A stretch of 64,000 nucleotides of DNA from Heteroscillospira sp050943935 (GTDB lineage Bacteria; Bacillota; Clostridia; Oscillospirales; Oscillospiraceae), in NCBI GenBank assembly GCA_050943935.1, contig JBMNQC010000007.1, forward strand, positions 1 to 64,000, written 5' to 3'. Below are positions 41,190 through 49,756 of this stretch, one piece after another. How positions within the stretch are numbered: position 1 is the stretch's first letter; every line of letters begins with the position of its first letter. A model generated the notes under the pieces. The model was not told the DNA's origin. It searched no databases and saw nothing but the letters and a program-made list of their open reading frames with translations. The translations under genes and the position numbers were made by a program.

Positions 41190-42995
41190 ATGACAGATCA
41201 GAGCAAGATAAGAAATTTCTCCATCATCGCCCACATCGACCACGGCAAGTCCACCCTGGCCGACCGGCTGCTGGAAATATGCAACGCCGTTGAGGCCCGC
41301 AATATGTCCAGCCAGCTGCTGGACAACATGGAGCTGGAGCGTGAGCGGGGCATAACCATAAAATCCCGGGCCGTCCGTCTGGACTACCGCGCCGACGACG
41401 GGCAGGACTATGTGCTGAACCTCATCGACACCCCGGGCCACGTGGACTTCAACTACGAGGTCAGCCGCAGCCTTGCCGCCTGCGAGGGCGCCGTGCTGGT
41501 GGTGGACTCCACTCAGGGCGTTGAGGCTCAGACCCTGGCCAACACCTATCTGGCTCTGGACCACGATCTTGAGATACGCCCTGTTTTCAATAAGATAGAT
41601 TTGCCCGCAGCTGATCCCCTGAAGGCCAAGCACGAGGTAGAGGACATAATCGGCCTGGACGCCATGGATTCCCCGGAGATTTCCGCCAAAATGGGCACCA
41701 ACATCCGTGCCGTGCTGGAGGACGTGGTACACAACATGCCCGCTCCCAAGGGCAATGTGAACGCCCCTCTGAAGGCTCTGGTGTTCGACAGCCAGTATGA
41801 CCCCTATCTGGGCGTAATAGTCTACTTCCGGGTCATGGAGGGCAGCATAGGCGTGGGCGACAGCGTAAAGATGATGGCCTCCGGCTCCCGCTACAACGTG
41901 CTGGACTGCGGCTATCTGAAGCCCTTGGGCATGCAGAGCTGCGACAGGCTGTACGCCGGCGAGGTGGGCTACTTCACCGCCAGCATCAAGAACGTGGCAG
42001 ACACCCGCGTGGGCGACACCATCACCTCCGCCGAAAGGCCCGCCGCCGAGCCTCTGCCCGGCTACCGCCCCGTGCAGCCCATGGTATACTGCGGCGTCTA
42101 CACCGAGGACGGCAGCAAATTCCCCGACCTGCGGGACGCTCTGGAGAAGCTCCAGCTGAACGACGCCTCCCTGTCCTTTGAGCCGGAGAGCTCCGTGGCT
42201 CTGGGCTTCGGCTTCCGCTGCGGCTTTCTGGGTATGCTGCACATGGAGATTATCCAAGAGCGGCTGGAGCGTGAGTTCGACCTTGATCTGGTCACAACCC
42301 TCCCCTCCGTTATCTACGAGGTGGAAAAAACCGACGGCGAAACAGTAATGGTGGACAACCCCCACAACTACCCCGACCCCGCTGTTATCCTGCTGGCCAG
42401 GGAGCCCTATGTGAACGTGTCCATCATCACTCCCCCCGAGTTTGTGGGCAACATCATGCCCCTGTGTCAGGACAGGCGCGGCGAGTATAAGGATATGCAG
42501 TATCTGGACACCAATCTGGTGGAGCTGCGCTATGACATGCCCCTGAACGAGATAATCTACGATTTTTTCGATACCCTAAAGGCCCGCACCCGGGGCTACG
42601 CCTCTCTGGACTATGAGATAAGCGACTACCGGGAGAGCGACCTTGTGAAGGTGAACCTGCTGCTGAACGGCGACCAGGTGGACGCCCTGAGCTTCATCGC
42701 CCACCGGGAGAAGGCCTACGCCCGCGCCCGCCGCATATGCGAGAAGCTGAAGGAGAACATCCCCCGGCAGCTCTTTGAGGTTCCCATACAGGCGGCCATA
42801 GGCGGCAAGATAATCGCCCGCGAGACCGTGAAGGCCATGCGCAAGGACGTTCTGGCCAAGTGCTACGGCGGCGATATCACCCGTAAGAAAAAGCTGCTGG
42901 AGAAGCAGAAGGAAGGCAAGAAGAAAATGCGCACCCTGGGCACCGTCCAGCTGCCCACCGAGGCGTTTATGGCTGTGCTCAAGCTGGATGAATAA
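41190..42995 (+). CDS. lepA: Elongation factor 4 (LepA) GTPase
   Basis: A 601-residue translational GTPase of standard LepA length. G1 AHIDHGKSTLADRL (residues 13-26), the effector segment RERGITIKS, G3 DTPGHVDF, G4 NKID, EF-G-like domains, and the LepA-specific C-terminal domain ending GTVQLPTEAFMAVLKLDE. It acts on the ribosome under stress or during initiation. GGAGG lies 8 bases before ATG 41190. Confidence 0.97.
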   Translation: MTDQSKIRNFSIIAHIDHGKSTLADRLLEICNAVEARNMSSQLLDNMELERERGITIKSRAVRLDYRADDGQDYVLNLIDTPGHVDFNYEVSRSLAACEGAVLVVDSTQGVEAQTLANTYLALDHDLEIRPVFNKIDLPAADPLKAKHEVEDIIGLDAMDSPEISAKMGTNIRAVLEDVVHNMPAPKGNVNAPLKALVFDSQYDPYLGVIVYFRVMEGSIGVGDSVKMMASGSRYNVLDCGYLKPLGMQSCDRLYAGEVGYFTASIKNVADTRVGDTITSAERPAAEPLPGYRPVQPMVYCGVYTEDGSKFPDLRDALEKLQLNDASLSFEPESSVALGFGFRCGFLGMLHMEIIQERLEREFDLDLVTTLPSVIYEVEKTDGETVMVDNPHNYPDPAVILLAREPYVNVSIITPPEFVGNIMPLCQDRRGEYKDMQYLDTNLVELRYDMPLNEIIYDFFDTLKARTRGYASLDYEISDYRESDLVKVNLLLNGDQVDALSFIAHREKAYARARRICEKLKENIPRQLFEVPIQAAIGGKIIARETVKAMRKDVLAKCYGGDITRKKKLLEKQKEGKKKMRTLGTVQLPTEAFMAVLKLDE

Positions 42996-43008
42996 GCCTC
43001 CGAACTGC

Positions 43009-43036
43009 TTCCCTCCTCGCGGCACAGCCGCTGCGG
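43009..43036 (-). repeat. 28-base dispersed repeat, copy 2
   Basis: Exact reverse complement of 7378-7405. Confidence 0.85.
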
Positions 43037-43068
43037 CGGCCATCCTCAATCCGGACTAATAATATTGT

Positions 43069-43099
43069 AATCCCCGGAGTATGACTCCGGGGATTTTTC
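43069..43099 (+). terminator. Terminator after lepA
   Basis: Stem AATCCCCGGAGT/ACTCCGGGGATT with ATG loop (43069-43095), then T run. Confidence 0.93.
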
Positions 43100-43256
43100 T
43101 GTCTATTCCGCATTTCTTCTGCTTAAAAGCCGGTCTCATCTCCGGATAAGACCCGGCGGATTCGTGAATTTTAATAAATCGCTGTGCATAAAATGGCTTT
43201 GCAGCAATCAGGTTATAACAAACTAACTCAAAGCACAAAAAATGCAGAGGAAACAC

Positions 43257-43285
43257 TTGACAATGGCGGTTGGTTGGGATAAACT
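43257..43285 (+). promoter_or_regulatory. Promoter of the feo operon
   Basis: -35 TTGACA (43257-43262), 17-base spacer, -10 TAAACT (43280-43285). Confidence 0.65.
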
Positions 43286-43300
43286 TATGACCGCAGCAAA

Positions 43301-43318
43301 GGTTAGAAGTATCTAACC
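43301..43318. promoter_or_regulatory. Inverted repeat in the feo leader
   Basis: GGTTAGAAGTATCTAACC, with perfect 7-base arms, 16 bases after the -10. The half sites GGTTAG/CTAACC are those of DtxR/IdeR iron boxes, but with a wider centre than the DtxR consensus. It may be an iron-regulator operator or an RNA hairpin. Confidence 0.5.
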
Positions 43319-43365
43319 GTATTTTTTGAAGCATAAGTTATACATACCTAATTCAGGAGGCGCCT

Positions 43366-43578
43366 ATGATGCCGTTATCAATGGCAAAGACAGGGGAAAC
43401 TGTGACGATTCGAAAAATCACCGGCAAAGACGAAATTCGCCAGCATCTGGCTGAGCTGGGCTTCGTGGTAGATGGAACCGTGACGGTAGTCAACGAAATT
43501 GCCGGCAATCTGATTCTGCAGGTAAAGGACAGCCGGATTGCGCTGGATCGGACCATGGCAAACCGCATTATGATTTAA
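43366..43578 (+). CDS. feoA: FeoA family protein, first copy
   Basis: A 70-residue SH3-like FeoA protein (GETVTIRKITGKDEIRQHLAELGFVVDGTVTVV). It is thought to support FeoB-driven ferrous iron uptake. AGGAGG lies before ATG 43366. It is the first gene of a feoA-feoA-feoB-Cys-rich operon. Confidence 0.92.
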   Translation: MMPLSMAKTGETVTIRKITGKDEIRQHLAELGFVVDGTVTVVNEIAGNLILQVKDSRIALDRTMANRIMI

Positions 43579-43616
43579 ACAGACAAATAAAAAATTTTTT
43601 GGTAAGGAGAGAACCT

Positions 43617-43838
43617 ATGAAAACCTTAAAGGACGCAAAAGTCGGAGAAACCGTCACGGTCAGCAGGCTCCACGGGGAAGGCCCGGTGAAGCGCCGCATC
43701 ATGGATATGGGCATCACCAGAGGCGTGGAGATTTTAGTACGCAAGGTAGCTCCTCTTGGGGATCCCATGGAGCTGAATGTGCGGGGCTATGAGCTGTCTG
43801 TCCGCAAGGCCGACGCCGAGATGATCGAGATTCAGTAA
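43617..43838 (+). CDS. feoA: FeoA family protein, second copy
   Basis: A 73-residue FeoA with KVGETVTVSRLHGEGPVKRRIMDMGITRGVEILVRKVAPLGDPMELNVRGYELSVRKADA, the fuller FeoA consensus. Its difference from the first copy suggests separate roles and not recent duplication. AAGGAG precedes ATG 43617. Confidence 0.93.
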   Translation: MKTLKDAKVGETVTVSRLHGEGPVKRRIMDMGITRGVEILVRKVAPLGDPMELNVRGYELSVRKADAEMIEIQ

Positions 43839-43932
43839 GCGCCGTTTTTGAAACGGTCCTCTGCGGCTGGAGAGCCGCAATTTTCAAGTGCAAGAGTTAG
43901 ACTGAACTAACATTTTTCGAGAGGAGAACGCA

Positions 43933-46134
43933 ATGAATATCAAAATCGCATTGGCCGGCAATCCGAACTGCGGCAAGACCACCCTGTTCAACGACCTGAC
44001 CGGCTCCAATCAGTATGTGGGCAACTGGCCCGGCGTCACCGTGGAGAAAAAGGAGGGCAAGCTAAAGGGCCACAAGGACGTGGTCATTCAGGACCTGCCC
44101 GGCATCTACTCCCTGTCCCCCTACACGCTGGAGGAGGTTGTGGCCCGCGGGTATCTGGTGGGCGAAAAGCCCGACGCCATTTTGAACATTGTTGACGGCA
44201 CCAACATTGAGCGCAACCTCTACCTCACCACCCAGCTCATCGAGCTGGGCCTGCCTGTGGTGGTGGCCGTCAATATGATGGATCTGGTCCGGAAAAACGG
44301 CGATCACATCGACCTTTCCAAGCTGTCCGCCGCTCTGGGCTGCGACGTTGTGGAGATGAGCGCTCTGAAAAGCGAGGGCAGCAGGGCCGCCGCCGAGAAG
44401 GCTGTGGCCGCGGGCCGGAGCCGTCGCTCCGGCGAGCTTCCCCACGTATTCACCGGCTCCGTTGAGCACGCGCTGGCCCACATTGAGGAATCCATTCAGG
44501 GCAAGGTAGATGACCGGTATCTCCGCTGGTACGCCATCAAGCTGTTTGAGCGGGACCAGAAGGTTCTGGAGGAGCTGAAGCTGGACAGCCAGCTGGCGGC
44601 CCATCTGGAAGAACACATCGCAGACTGCGAAAAAGAGCTGGACGACGACGCCGAGAGCATCATCACCAACCAGCGCTACGCCTATATCAACAGCGTTGTC
44701 TCCCGGGCCGTGAAGAAAAAGGCCCCCAAAGGCAACCTGTCCGTGTCTGACAAGATTGACCGAATCGTCACCAACCGCGTCCTGGCCCTGCCCATCTTCG
44801 CGGCGGTAATGTTCTGCATTTACTCCATCGCCATGGGCGGCTACTCCTTCTCCATCGGCACCATGGGCACCGACTTCGCCAACGATGTGATTTTCGGCGA
44901 GTGGGTCCCCGGCTTCTTTGAGGGTATTCTCACTTCCCTGGGCGTTTCCGGCTGGCTGTACGGCCTCATCATGGACGGCATAGTGGCCGGCGTGGGCGCG
45001 GTGCTGGGCTTCGTGCCCCAGATGCTGGTGCTGTTCTTCCTGCTGGCTATTCTGGAGGACGTGGGCTACATGGCCCGTGTCGCCTTCATTATGGACCGGG
45101 TATTCCGCAAGTTCGGCCTGTCCGGCAAGAGCTTCATTCCCATGCTGGTGGCTACCGGCTGCGGCGTCCCCGGCATCATGGCCTCCCGTACCATTGAGCA
45201 GGACAGGGACCGCAAAATGACAATCATGACCACCGGCTTCATCCCCTGCGGCGCGAAAATGCCCATCATCGGCCTTTTTGCCGGCGCGGTGTTCGGCGAG
45301 TCCCCCTGGGTGGCCACCTCCGCGTTCTTCATCGGCATCGCCGCAGTAGTCATCTCCGGCATCATGCTGAAGAAATTCAAGGCCTTTGCCGGGGAGCCCG
45401 CGCCCTTCGTCATGGAGCTGCCCACCTACCACGCCCCCGCCATGGGCAACGTCCTGCGGGCCACCTGGGAACGTGGCTGGTCCTTCATCAAGCGGGCGGG
45501 CACCATCATCCTGCTCTCCTCCATAATTCTCTGGTTCCTCCAGGGCTACGGCTTCGTGGACGGCGCCCTCACCGCAGTAGAGGACAACAACGACTCCCTG
45601 CTGGCGGCCCTGGGCAGCGCCATTGCCTGGATATTCTATCCCCTGGGCTGGATGGGCGACATGGCCTGGAAGGCCACCGTGGCTACCATCACCGGCCTCA
45701 TCGCCAAGGAAGAGGTGGTCAACACCTTCGGCGTGCTGTACCAGTATGCCGGAGAAGCCGACCTGCTGGAGGACAGCCATGATATCTGGCTGGCTATCGG
45801 CGCGGACTTTGGCGCCATGTCCGCTTACAGCTTCATGATTTTCAACCTGCTTTGCGCCCCCTGCTTCGCCGCCATGGGCGCTATCAAGCGGGAGATGAAC
45901 AACACAAAATGGACCATAGGCGCCATCGGCTATATGTGCGGCTTTGCCTATGTGATTGCGACGATTGTCTTCCAGCTGGGCGGTCTTATCACCGGCGAGG
46001 CGGTGTTCAGCGTCTGGACCGTGGTTGCCGTTGCCCTGCTGGCAGGGCTGCTGTACCTGCTGTTTAGAAAGGGCTACAAGCCTGAGGATGAGCTCCATCG
46101 CCTGAGCTCCGTGGCCGCGCAGGCCGCAATGTGA
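43933..46134 (+). CDS. feoB: Ferrous iron transport protein B
   Basis: A 733-residue FeoB. The N-terminal G domain has G1 GNPNCGKTT (8-16), G3 DLPGIYS and G4 NMMD; a guanine dissociation inhibitor region follows, then about eight membrane helices with the two Gate motifs, including ATGCGVPGIMASRT and FIPCGAKMPIIGLFAG (Cys residues thought to handle Fe2+). It uses almost only ATC/ATT for isoleucine, unlike many neighbours. Confidence 0.97.
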   Translation: MNIKIALAGNPNCGKTTLFNDLTGSNQYVGNWPGVTVEKKEGKLKGHKDVVIQDLPGIYSLSPYTLEEVVARGYLVGEKPDAILNIVDGTNIERNLYLTTQLIELGLPVVVAVNMMDLVRKNGDHIDLSKLSAALGCDVVEMSALKSEGSRAAAEKAVAAGRSRRSGELPHVFTGSVEHALAHIEESIQGKVDDRYLRWYAIKLFERDQKVLEELKLDSQLAAHLEEHIADCEKELDDDAESIITNQRYAYINSVVSRAVKKKAPKGNLSVSDKIDRIVTNRVLALPIFAAVMFCIYSIAMGGYSFSIGTMGTDFANDVIFGEWVPGFFEGILTSLGVSGWLYGLIMDGIVAGVGAVLGFVPQMLVLFFLLAILEDVGYMARVAFIMDRVFRKFGLSGKSFIPMLVATGCGVPGIMASRTIEQDRDRKMTIMTTGFIPCGAKMPIIGLFAGAVFGESPWVATSAFFIGIAAVVISGIMLKKFKAFAGEPAPFVMELPTYHAPAMGNVLRATWERGWSFIKRAGTIILLSSIILWFLQGYGFVDGALTAVEDNNDSLLAALGSAIAWIFYPLGWMGDMAWKATVATITGLIAKEEVVNTFGVLYQYAGEADLLEDSHDIWLAIGADFGAMSAYSFMIFNLLCAPCFAAMGAIKREMNNTKWTIGAIGYMCGFAYVIATIVFQLGGLITGEAVFSVWTVVAVALLAGLLYLLFRKGYKPEDELHRLSSVAAQAAM

Positions 46135-46157
46135 TTTGGAAAGGAGCGTACTACACA

Positions 46158-46310
46158 ATGCCCGGTATTTTTGGAGATGTGATCGTGTTGGCCGTTCTGG
46201 CCGTCGTGGCGGCATTTGCCGCCCGCTCTCTGTGGAAGTCCCACAAGAAAGGTGGCGGCTGTTCCTGCAGCGGCAACTGCGCCAACTGCAGTTCCTGCCA
46301 TCACAAGTAA
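46158..46310 (+). CDS. FeoB-associated Cys-rich membrane protein
   Basis: A 50-residue peptide: one N-terminal membrane helix (VIVLAVLAVVAAFAARSLW) and a C-terminal Cys cluster (CSCSGNCANCSSC). This is the FeoB-associated Cys-rich family, regularly encoded right after feoB. It may bind iron on the cytosolic side. AAAGGAG lies 12 bases before ATG 46158. Confidence 0.92.
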   Translation: MPGIFGDVIVLAVLAVVAAFAARSLWKSHKKGGGCSCSGNCANCSSCHHK

Positions 46311-46347
46311 AACTCCGCCGCAGTTATTAATCCTACATCATCAATTG

Positions 46348-46377
46348 AAAAACGGACTGCCAAGGCAGTCCGTTTTT
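46348..46377. terminator. Bidirectional terminator after feo
   Basis: Stem AAAAACGGACTGCC/GGCAGTCCGTTTTT with a 2-base loop as written and T runs on both strands. It also serves the converging minus-strand gene. Confidence 0.93.
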
Positions 46378-46387
46378 TTAATTATGT

Positions 46388-46600
46388 TCAGGATGGGAAT
46401 ACAAAAGACACCCCGTACTGGTCCAGAGGGAGGAGGCTCAGCACGTTCGCCACGGCTCTCTCTATATAGGGTATGGCTATCTGGTGGCTGGCTATACTGT
46501 CCATTCCGCCGCCGGTGAGCATGGCTACTCCCGCGAGAAGTACGCCTACGCCAAGGCATATAAGTCCCGCCGCAAACAAAATCTTTCCGATAATACGCAT
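46388..46600 (-). CDS. Small membrane protein of unknown function
   Basis: A 70-residue protein with an N-terminal hydrophobic helix (about 5-30, LFAAGLICLGVGVLLAGVAML) and a hydrophilic-to-amphipathic tail. I do not recognise the family. It starts 3 bases after the HAAS-protein stop with AAGGAG 10 bases upstream, so it is translated as the second gene of that operon. Confidence 0.7.
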   Translation of the reverse strand: MRIIGKILFAAGLICLGVGVLLAGVAMLTGGGMDSIASHQIAIPYIERAVANVLSLLPLDQYGVSFVFPS

Positions 46601-46603
46601 TTC

Positions 46604-47590
46604 TCAGCACTCCTTCCGGGCAAGACGGTTCCACAGGCCGGAAACCCCGTTCTTCCAGGCCGACACTATGGCGGCAATCACGCGCAGGGCAAGCAGCAAA
46701 AGCAGCAGCGCCGCGCCTATGGCCAGCAGCGCTATGCCAAACAGGAACATAGCGTCGGGCACATACATAAGGGTGGCAAGTCCCGCGCCCAGGGCAACGG
46801 CTCCCACCCAGCCCAGCGCCACAGGAATAGCCAGCAGCAGAGGAGCAACCGCCACAGAGAGCACCAGCAGGGGCAGACCGGGCACAATCATCAGCAGCCA
46901 GAAGGCTATGGCCCCGGCAATGGAGAGCTTGACAGCCGGTTTATTCTCCGGCTCCGGGAGCTTTTTGCCCAGAGCCCCGGCCAGTTCCGGGAAGGACTCA
47001 TGGTAGCTTTCATCGGCCTCAGCCGCGGGTTCGGCTGCCGGGGCCTCCTCCGCCTCCGCCTCCTCGGGGACTTCCGGAGTCTCCGCCTCAGCGGCAAGCT
47101 CCGCGGCTTCCTCCACGGTCTCGCCTCCGGGTTCTTCGCTATCCTCGGCTTCCGGTGTTTCCTCCATCACGGCGCGGATAAGCTCCGCAGCTTCCACCTT
47201 TTCCTTCTCCGGCTCAGCGGTTTCCGGAGCTTCGGGTACTTCGGGAGCCTCAGCAGCTTCTTCAGCTGTCTCCCCGGCATCGGCGGCAGGCTCTTCCGCA
47301 GGCGCTTCCCCGGCATCGGCAGCCTCGACCTCCGGAACTTCTTCGTCCTCAGTAGGCTCTTCCGACTCTTTTTCCGCCTCGTCCCCGGCAATTATGGCGT
47401 CTATGCCCATGCGGTTGAGACTGATCGCAAGCCGCATTGGCGTTCCAAGCTCGTCAATAAGAGCACTCTCTCCGTTTTCCCCGGCGGCGTCAAATTTTTT
47501 TGTGTAGTAATCCATCACCGACACGCGGTCCTCCTCGCTGAGAAACGAGAGCAGGCCCGCCAGCTCGGCCAGATACTTTTGTTTATTCAT
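46604..47590 (-). CDS. HAAS-domain (DUF1700) membrane protein with long acidic linker
   Basis: A 328-residue protein. The N-terminal HAAS domain (about 1-65: KYLAELAGLLSFLSEEDRVSVMDYYTKKFDAA...LGTP) is the signalling module usually paired with PadR regulators. A Glu/Ala/Pro-rich linker (about 70-205) of very low complexity follows, then three to four membrane helices (about 222-315). No PadR gene lies beside it. GAGGTG precedes the ATG. Confidence 0.85.
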   Translation of the reverse strand: MNKQKYLAELAGLLSFLSEEDRVSVMDYYTKKFDAAGENGESALIDELGTPMRLAISLNRMGIDAIIAGDEAEKESEEPTEDEEVPEVEAADAGEAPAEEPAADAGETAEEAAEAPEVPEAPETAEPEKEKVEAAELIRAVMEETPEAEDSEEPGGETVEEAAELAAEAETPEVPEEAEAEEAPAAEPAAEADESYHESFPELAGALGKKLPEPENKPAVKLSIAGAIAFWLLMIVPGLPLLVLSVAVAPLLLAIPVALGWVGAVALGAGLATLMYVPDAMFLFGIALLAIGAALLLLLLALRVIAAIVSAWKNGVSGLWNRLARKEC

Positions 47591-47655
47591 TGGTGTTTCA
47601 CCTCTGTATCAGCATATACGAAGATATTATATGCAAAAATGCCCCATTGGTCAAG

Positions 47656-47967
47656 TCACACGGAAGCGATTTCCAGCTCTCTCAGCTCCAAAGAGCTTTT
47701 GAATACCTTAATTAAATACAGCGCCCCGCTCTCCAGGGGGCCGAAAAAGAAATGTCCCTCCTCGTCGGTGGAAAACTGGTCGATAAGCTCTATCTCTCCC
47801 TCGTCCGGCACACGGAACAGCAGCGCCAGCGCACCGGGTACAGCCTCGCCCGAGGATGTGCATACGGCTCCCAGCACGGCGCCGTGGGGATTTCCCGAGC
47901 AGCACAGCCGGGTGGTGAGTGTCTCGCCCTCTCCCGGCCGGAAATAAAATCTGCCGTAAAGACTCAT
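47656..47967 (-). CDS. Small carboxypeptidase-regulatory-like (beta-sandwich) protein
   Basis: A 103-residue protein containing GAVCTSSGEAVPGALALLFRV...FSTDEEGHFFFGPLESGALYLIKVF, the pattern of a carboxypeptidase regulatory-like/transthyretin-type fold. There is no signal peptide. AAGGAGG lies 6 bases before the ATG at 47967. Function unknown. Confidence 0.75.
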   Translation of the reverse strand: MSLYGRFYFRPGEGETLTTRLCCSGNPHGAVLGAVCTSSGEAVPGALALLFRVPDEGEIELIDQFSTDEEGHFFFGPLESGALYLIKVFKSSLELRELEIASV

Positions 47968-48032
47968 AAAATACCTCCTTTGCCGACACGCGGCCTTTGC
48001 TTTATTATATACTCAGCGGGCGTTTGTTGTGC

Positions 48033-48061
48033 TTGACAAGCGGCGGCGGATTTACTACAAT
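48033..48061 (+). promoter_or_regulatory. Promoter of proS
   Basis: -35 TTGACA (48033-48038), 17-base spacer, -10 TACAAT (48056-48061). The -35 lies in the same context, GCTTGACAAGCGG, as the ABC-importer promoter at 11083. Confidence 0.75.
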
Positions 48062-48098
48062 ATAATGACGCAATTGCGTGATTTAAGGAGGATTAACG

Positions 48099-49538
48099 AT
48101 GGCAAATGACAAGAAAAAGGTAGAGCAGATCACCGACATGGAGGTAGACTTCGCTCAGTGGTATACCGACGTATGCCGGAAAGCAGAGCTTATAGATTAT
48201 TCTTCCGTAAAGGGCATGTTCATCTACCGCCCGTACGGCTATGCCATCTGGGAAAATATCCAGAAAGAGCTGGACGCCCGCTTTAAGGAACTGGGACACG
48301 AGAACGTGTATCTCCCCGTGCTCATACCCGAGAGCCTGCTCCAGAAGGAAAAAGACCATGTGGAGGGCTTCGCCCCCGAGTGCGCCTGGGTCACCATGGG
48401 CGGCAACGACGAGCTGGACGAGCGTATGTGTATCCGTCCCACCTCGGAGACCCTGTTCTGCGAGCACTACGCGAATATCATACACTCCTGGCGCGACCTG
48501 CCCAAGCTGTATAACCAGTGGTGCAGCGTGCTGCGCTGGGAAAAGACCTCCCGCCCCTTCCTGCGCCACCGCGAGTTCCTGTGGCAGGAGGGCCACACCA
48601 TGCACGAGACCGCCGAGGAGGCCCGGGCAGAGACTCAGCAGATGCTGAACGTCTACGCCGACTTCCTGGAGAACACCCTGGCCATGCCCGTTGTGAAGGG
48701 CCAGAAGACCGACAAGGAGAAATTCAACGGCGCCGAGGAGACCTACACCGTGGAGTGCATGATGCACGACCGCAAGGCCCTGCAGTCCGGCACCAGCCAC
48801 TATTTCGGCGACGGCTTTGCCAGAGCTTTTGACATCACCTTCACCGGCAAGGACAATCAGCTCCACTATCCCCACCAGACCTCCTGGGGCGTGTCCACCC
48901 GCATGATAGGCGGCCTCATCATGACCCACGGCGACAACAGCGGTCTGGTGCTGCCTCCCCGCATCGCCCCCATACAGGTCATAGTGCTGCCCATAGCCCA
49001 GCACAAGCCCGGCGTGACCGAAAAGGCTCAGGAGCTTATCGACCGTCTGAAGAAGGCCGGCGTGCGCGTAAAGGGCGACTTCACCGACAACAGCCCCGGC
49101 TGGAAGTTCGCCGAGTATGAGATGAAGGGCGTTCCCCTGCGCGTGGAGATAGGCCCCAAGGACATGGAGAAGAACCAGTGCTGCATCTGCCGCCGCGACA
49201 GCGGTGAGAAGAGCTTTGTCTCTCTGGACGAGCTGGAGAGCAGCGTGCTCTCTCTGCTGGACGCCGTGCACGAGGGCCTGTACCGGAAGGCCAAGGCCAA
49301 TCTGGACAGCCACATTTTCGAGGCCCATTCTCTGGAGGAGGCCAAGACTATCCAGGCCGAGAACGGCGGCTTCATCAAGACCATGTGGTGCGGCGATCTG
49401 GAGTGCGAGATGGCAATGAAGGAGCAGGCCGGAATGTCCAGCCGCTGCATTCCCTTCCACCAGGAGCAGCTCGACACCGTGTGTCCCGTCTGCGGCAAGC
49501 CCGCCACAAAGATGGTATACTGGGGCGTCGCGTACTAA
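48099..49538 (+). CDS. proS: Prolyl-tRNA synthetase, archaeal/eukaryotic type
   Basis: A 479-residue class II synthetase charging tRNA-Pro. Motif 2 CSVLRWEKTSRPFLRHREFLWQEGHTMH and motif 3 GGLIMTHGDNSGLVLPPRIAP are clear, then the anticodon-binding domain and a C-terminal Cys-containing zinc-type domain ending MVYWGVAY. The absence of the bacterial editing insertion and its length place it in the ProS type 3 group found in some Clostridia. AAGGAGG lies upstream. Confidence 0.96.
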   Translation: MANDKKKVEQITDMEVDFAQWYTDVCRKAELIDYSSVKGMFIYRPYGYAIWENIQKELDARFKELGHENVYLPVLIPESLLQKEKDHVEGFAPECAWVTMGGNDELDERMCIRPTSETLFCEHYANIIHSWRDLPKLYNQWCSVLRWEKTSRPFLRHREFLWQEGHTMHETAEEARAETQQMLNVYADFLENTLAMPVVKGQKTDKEKFNGAEETYTVECMMHDRKALQSGTSHYFGDGFARAFDITFTGKDNQLHYPHQTSWGVSTRMIGGLIMTHGDNSGLVLPPRIAPIQVIVLPIAQHKPGVTEKAQELIDRLKKAGVRVKGDFTDNSPGWKFAEYEMKGVPLRVEIGPKDMEKNQCCICRRDSGEKSFVSLDELESSVLSLLDAVHEGLYRKAKANLDSHIFEAHSLEEAKTIQAENGGFIKTMWCGDLECEMAMKEQAGMSSRCIPFHQEQLDTVCPVCGKPATKMVYWGVAY

Positions 49539-49543
49539 AATGC

Positions 49544-49574
49544 TTAAAACAAGTGGCTCAGCCACTTGTTTTAA
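49544..49574 (+). terminator. Hairpin after proS
   Basis: Perfect 14-base stem TTAAAACAAGTGGC/GCCACTTGTTTTAA with a 3-base loop. It acts as a terminator candidate. A second hairpin lies at 49649-49668 (TTCGCGTC/GACGCGAA) in the otherwise empty stretch that follows. Confidence 0.75.
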
Positions 49575-49707
49575 AAGAGGCCGCGCTCCGCTCCGCGATA
49601 AGAGTTTTTCCCGACGTACACGCCGCCGGAAAAAACGATTAAATTTTTTTCGCGTCTGCGGACGCGAACTCTGCGAGGCTTTTCTTTAGTGCTTTTTAGG
49701 CAAACTG

Positions 49708-49735
49708 AAGGCCGCCCGGTTTGGGCGGCCTTTTA
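49708..49735 (+). terminator. Second terminator-like hairpin before the DUF554 gene
   Basis: Stem AAGGCCGCCC/GGGCGGCCTT then TTTT. It lies only 21 bases upstream of the DUF554 start, so it could attenuate that gene. Confidence 0.8.
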
Positions 49736-49756
49736 AAATTTTCGGGAGGTGCGCTT

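Larger units (their letters stand above)
42996..43365. other. Non-coding region between lepA and feo
   Basis: Contains a 28-base dispersed repeat (43009-43036), the lepA terminator, the feo promoter, and an 18-base inverted repeat. No gene seen. Confidence 0.6.

Noticed and set aside
44062..46215. 717-codon minus-strand frame opposite feoB
   Set aside because: It is a His/Gly/Ala-rich shadow without any recognised domain; feoB motifs are unequivocal.
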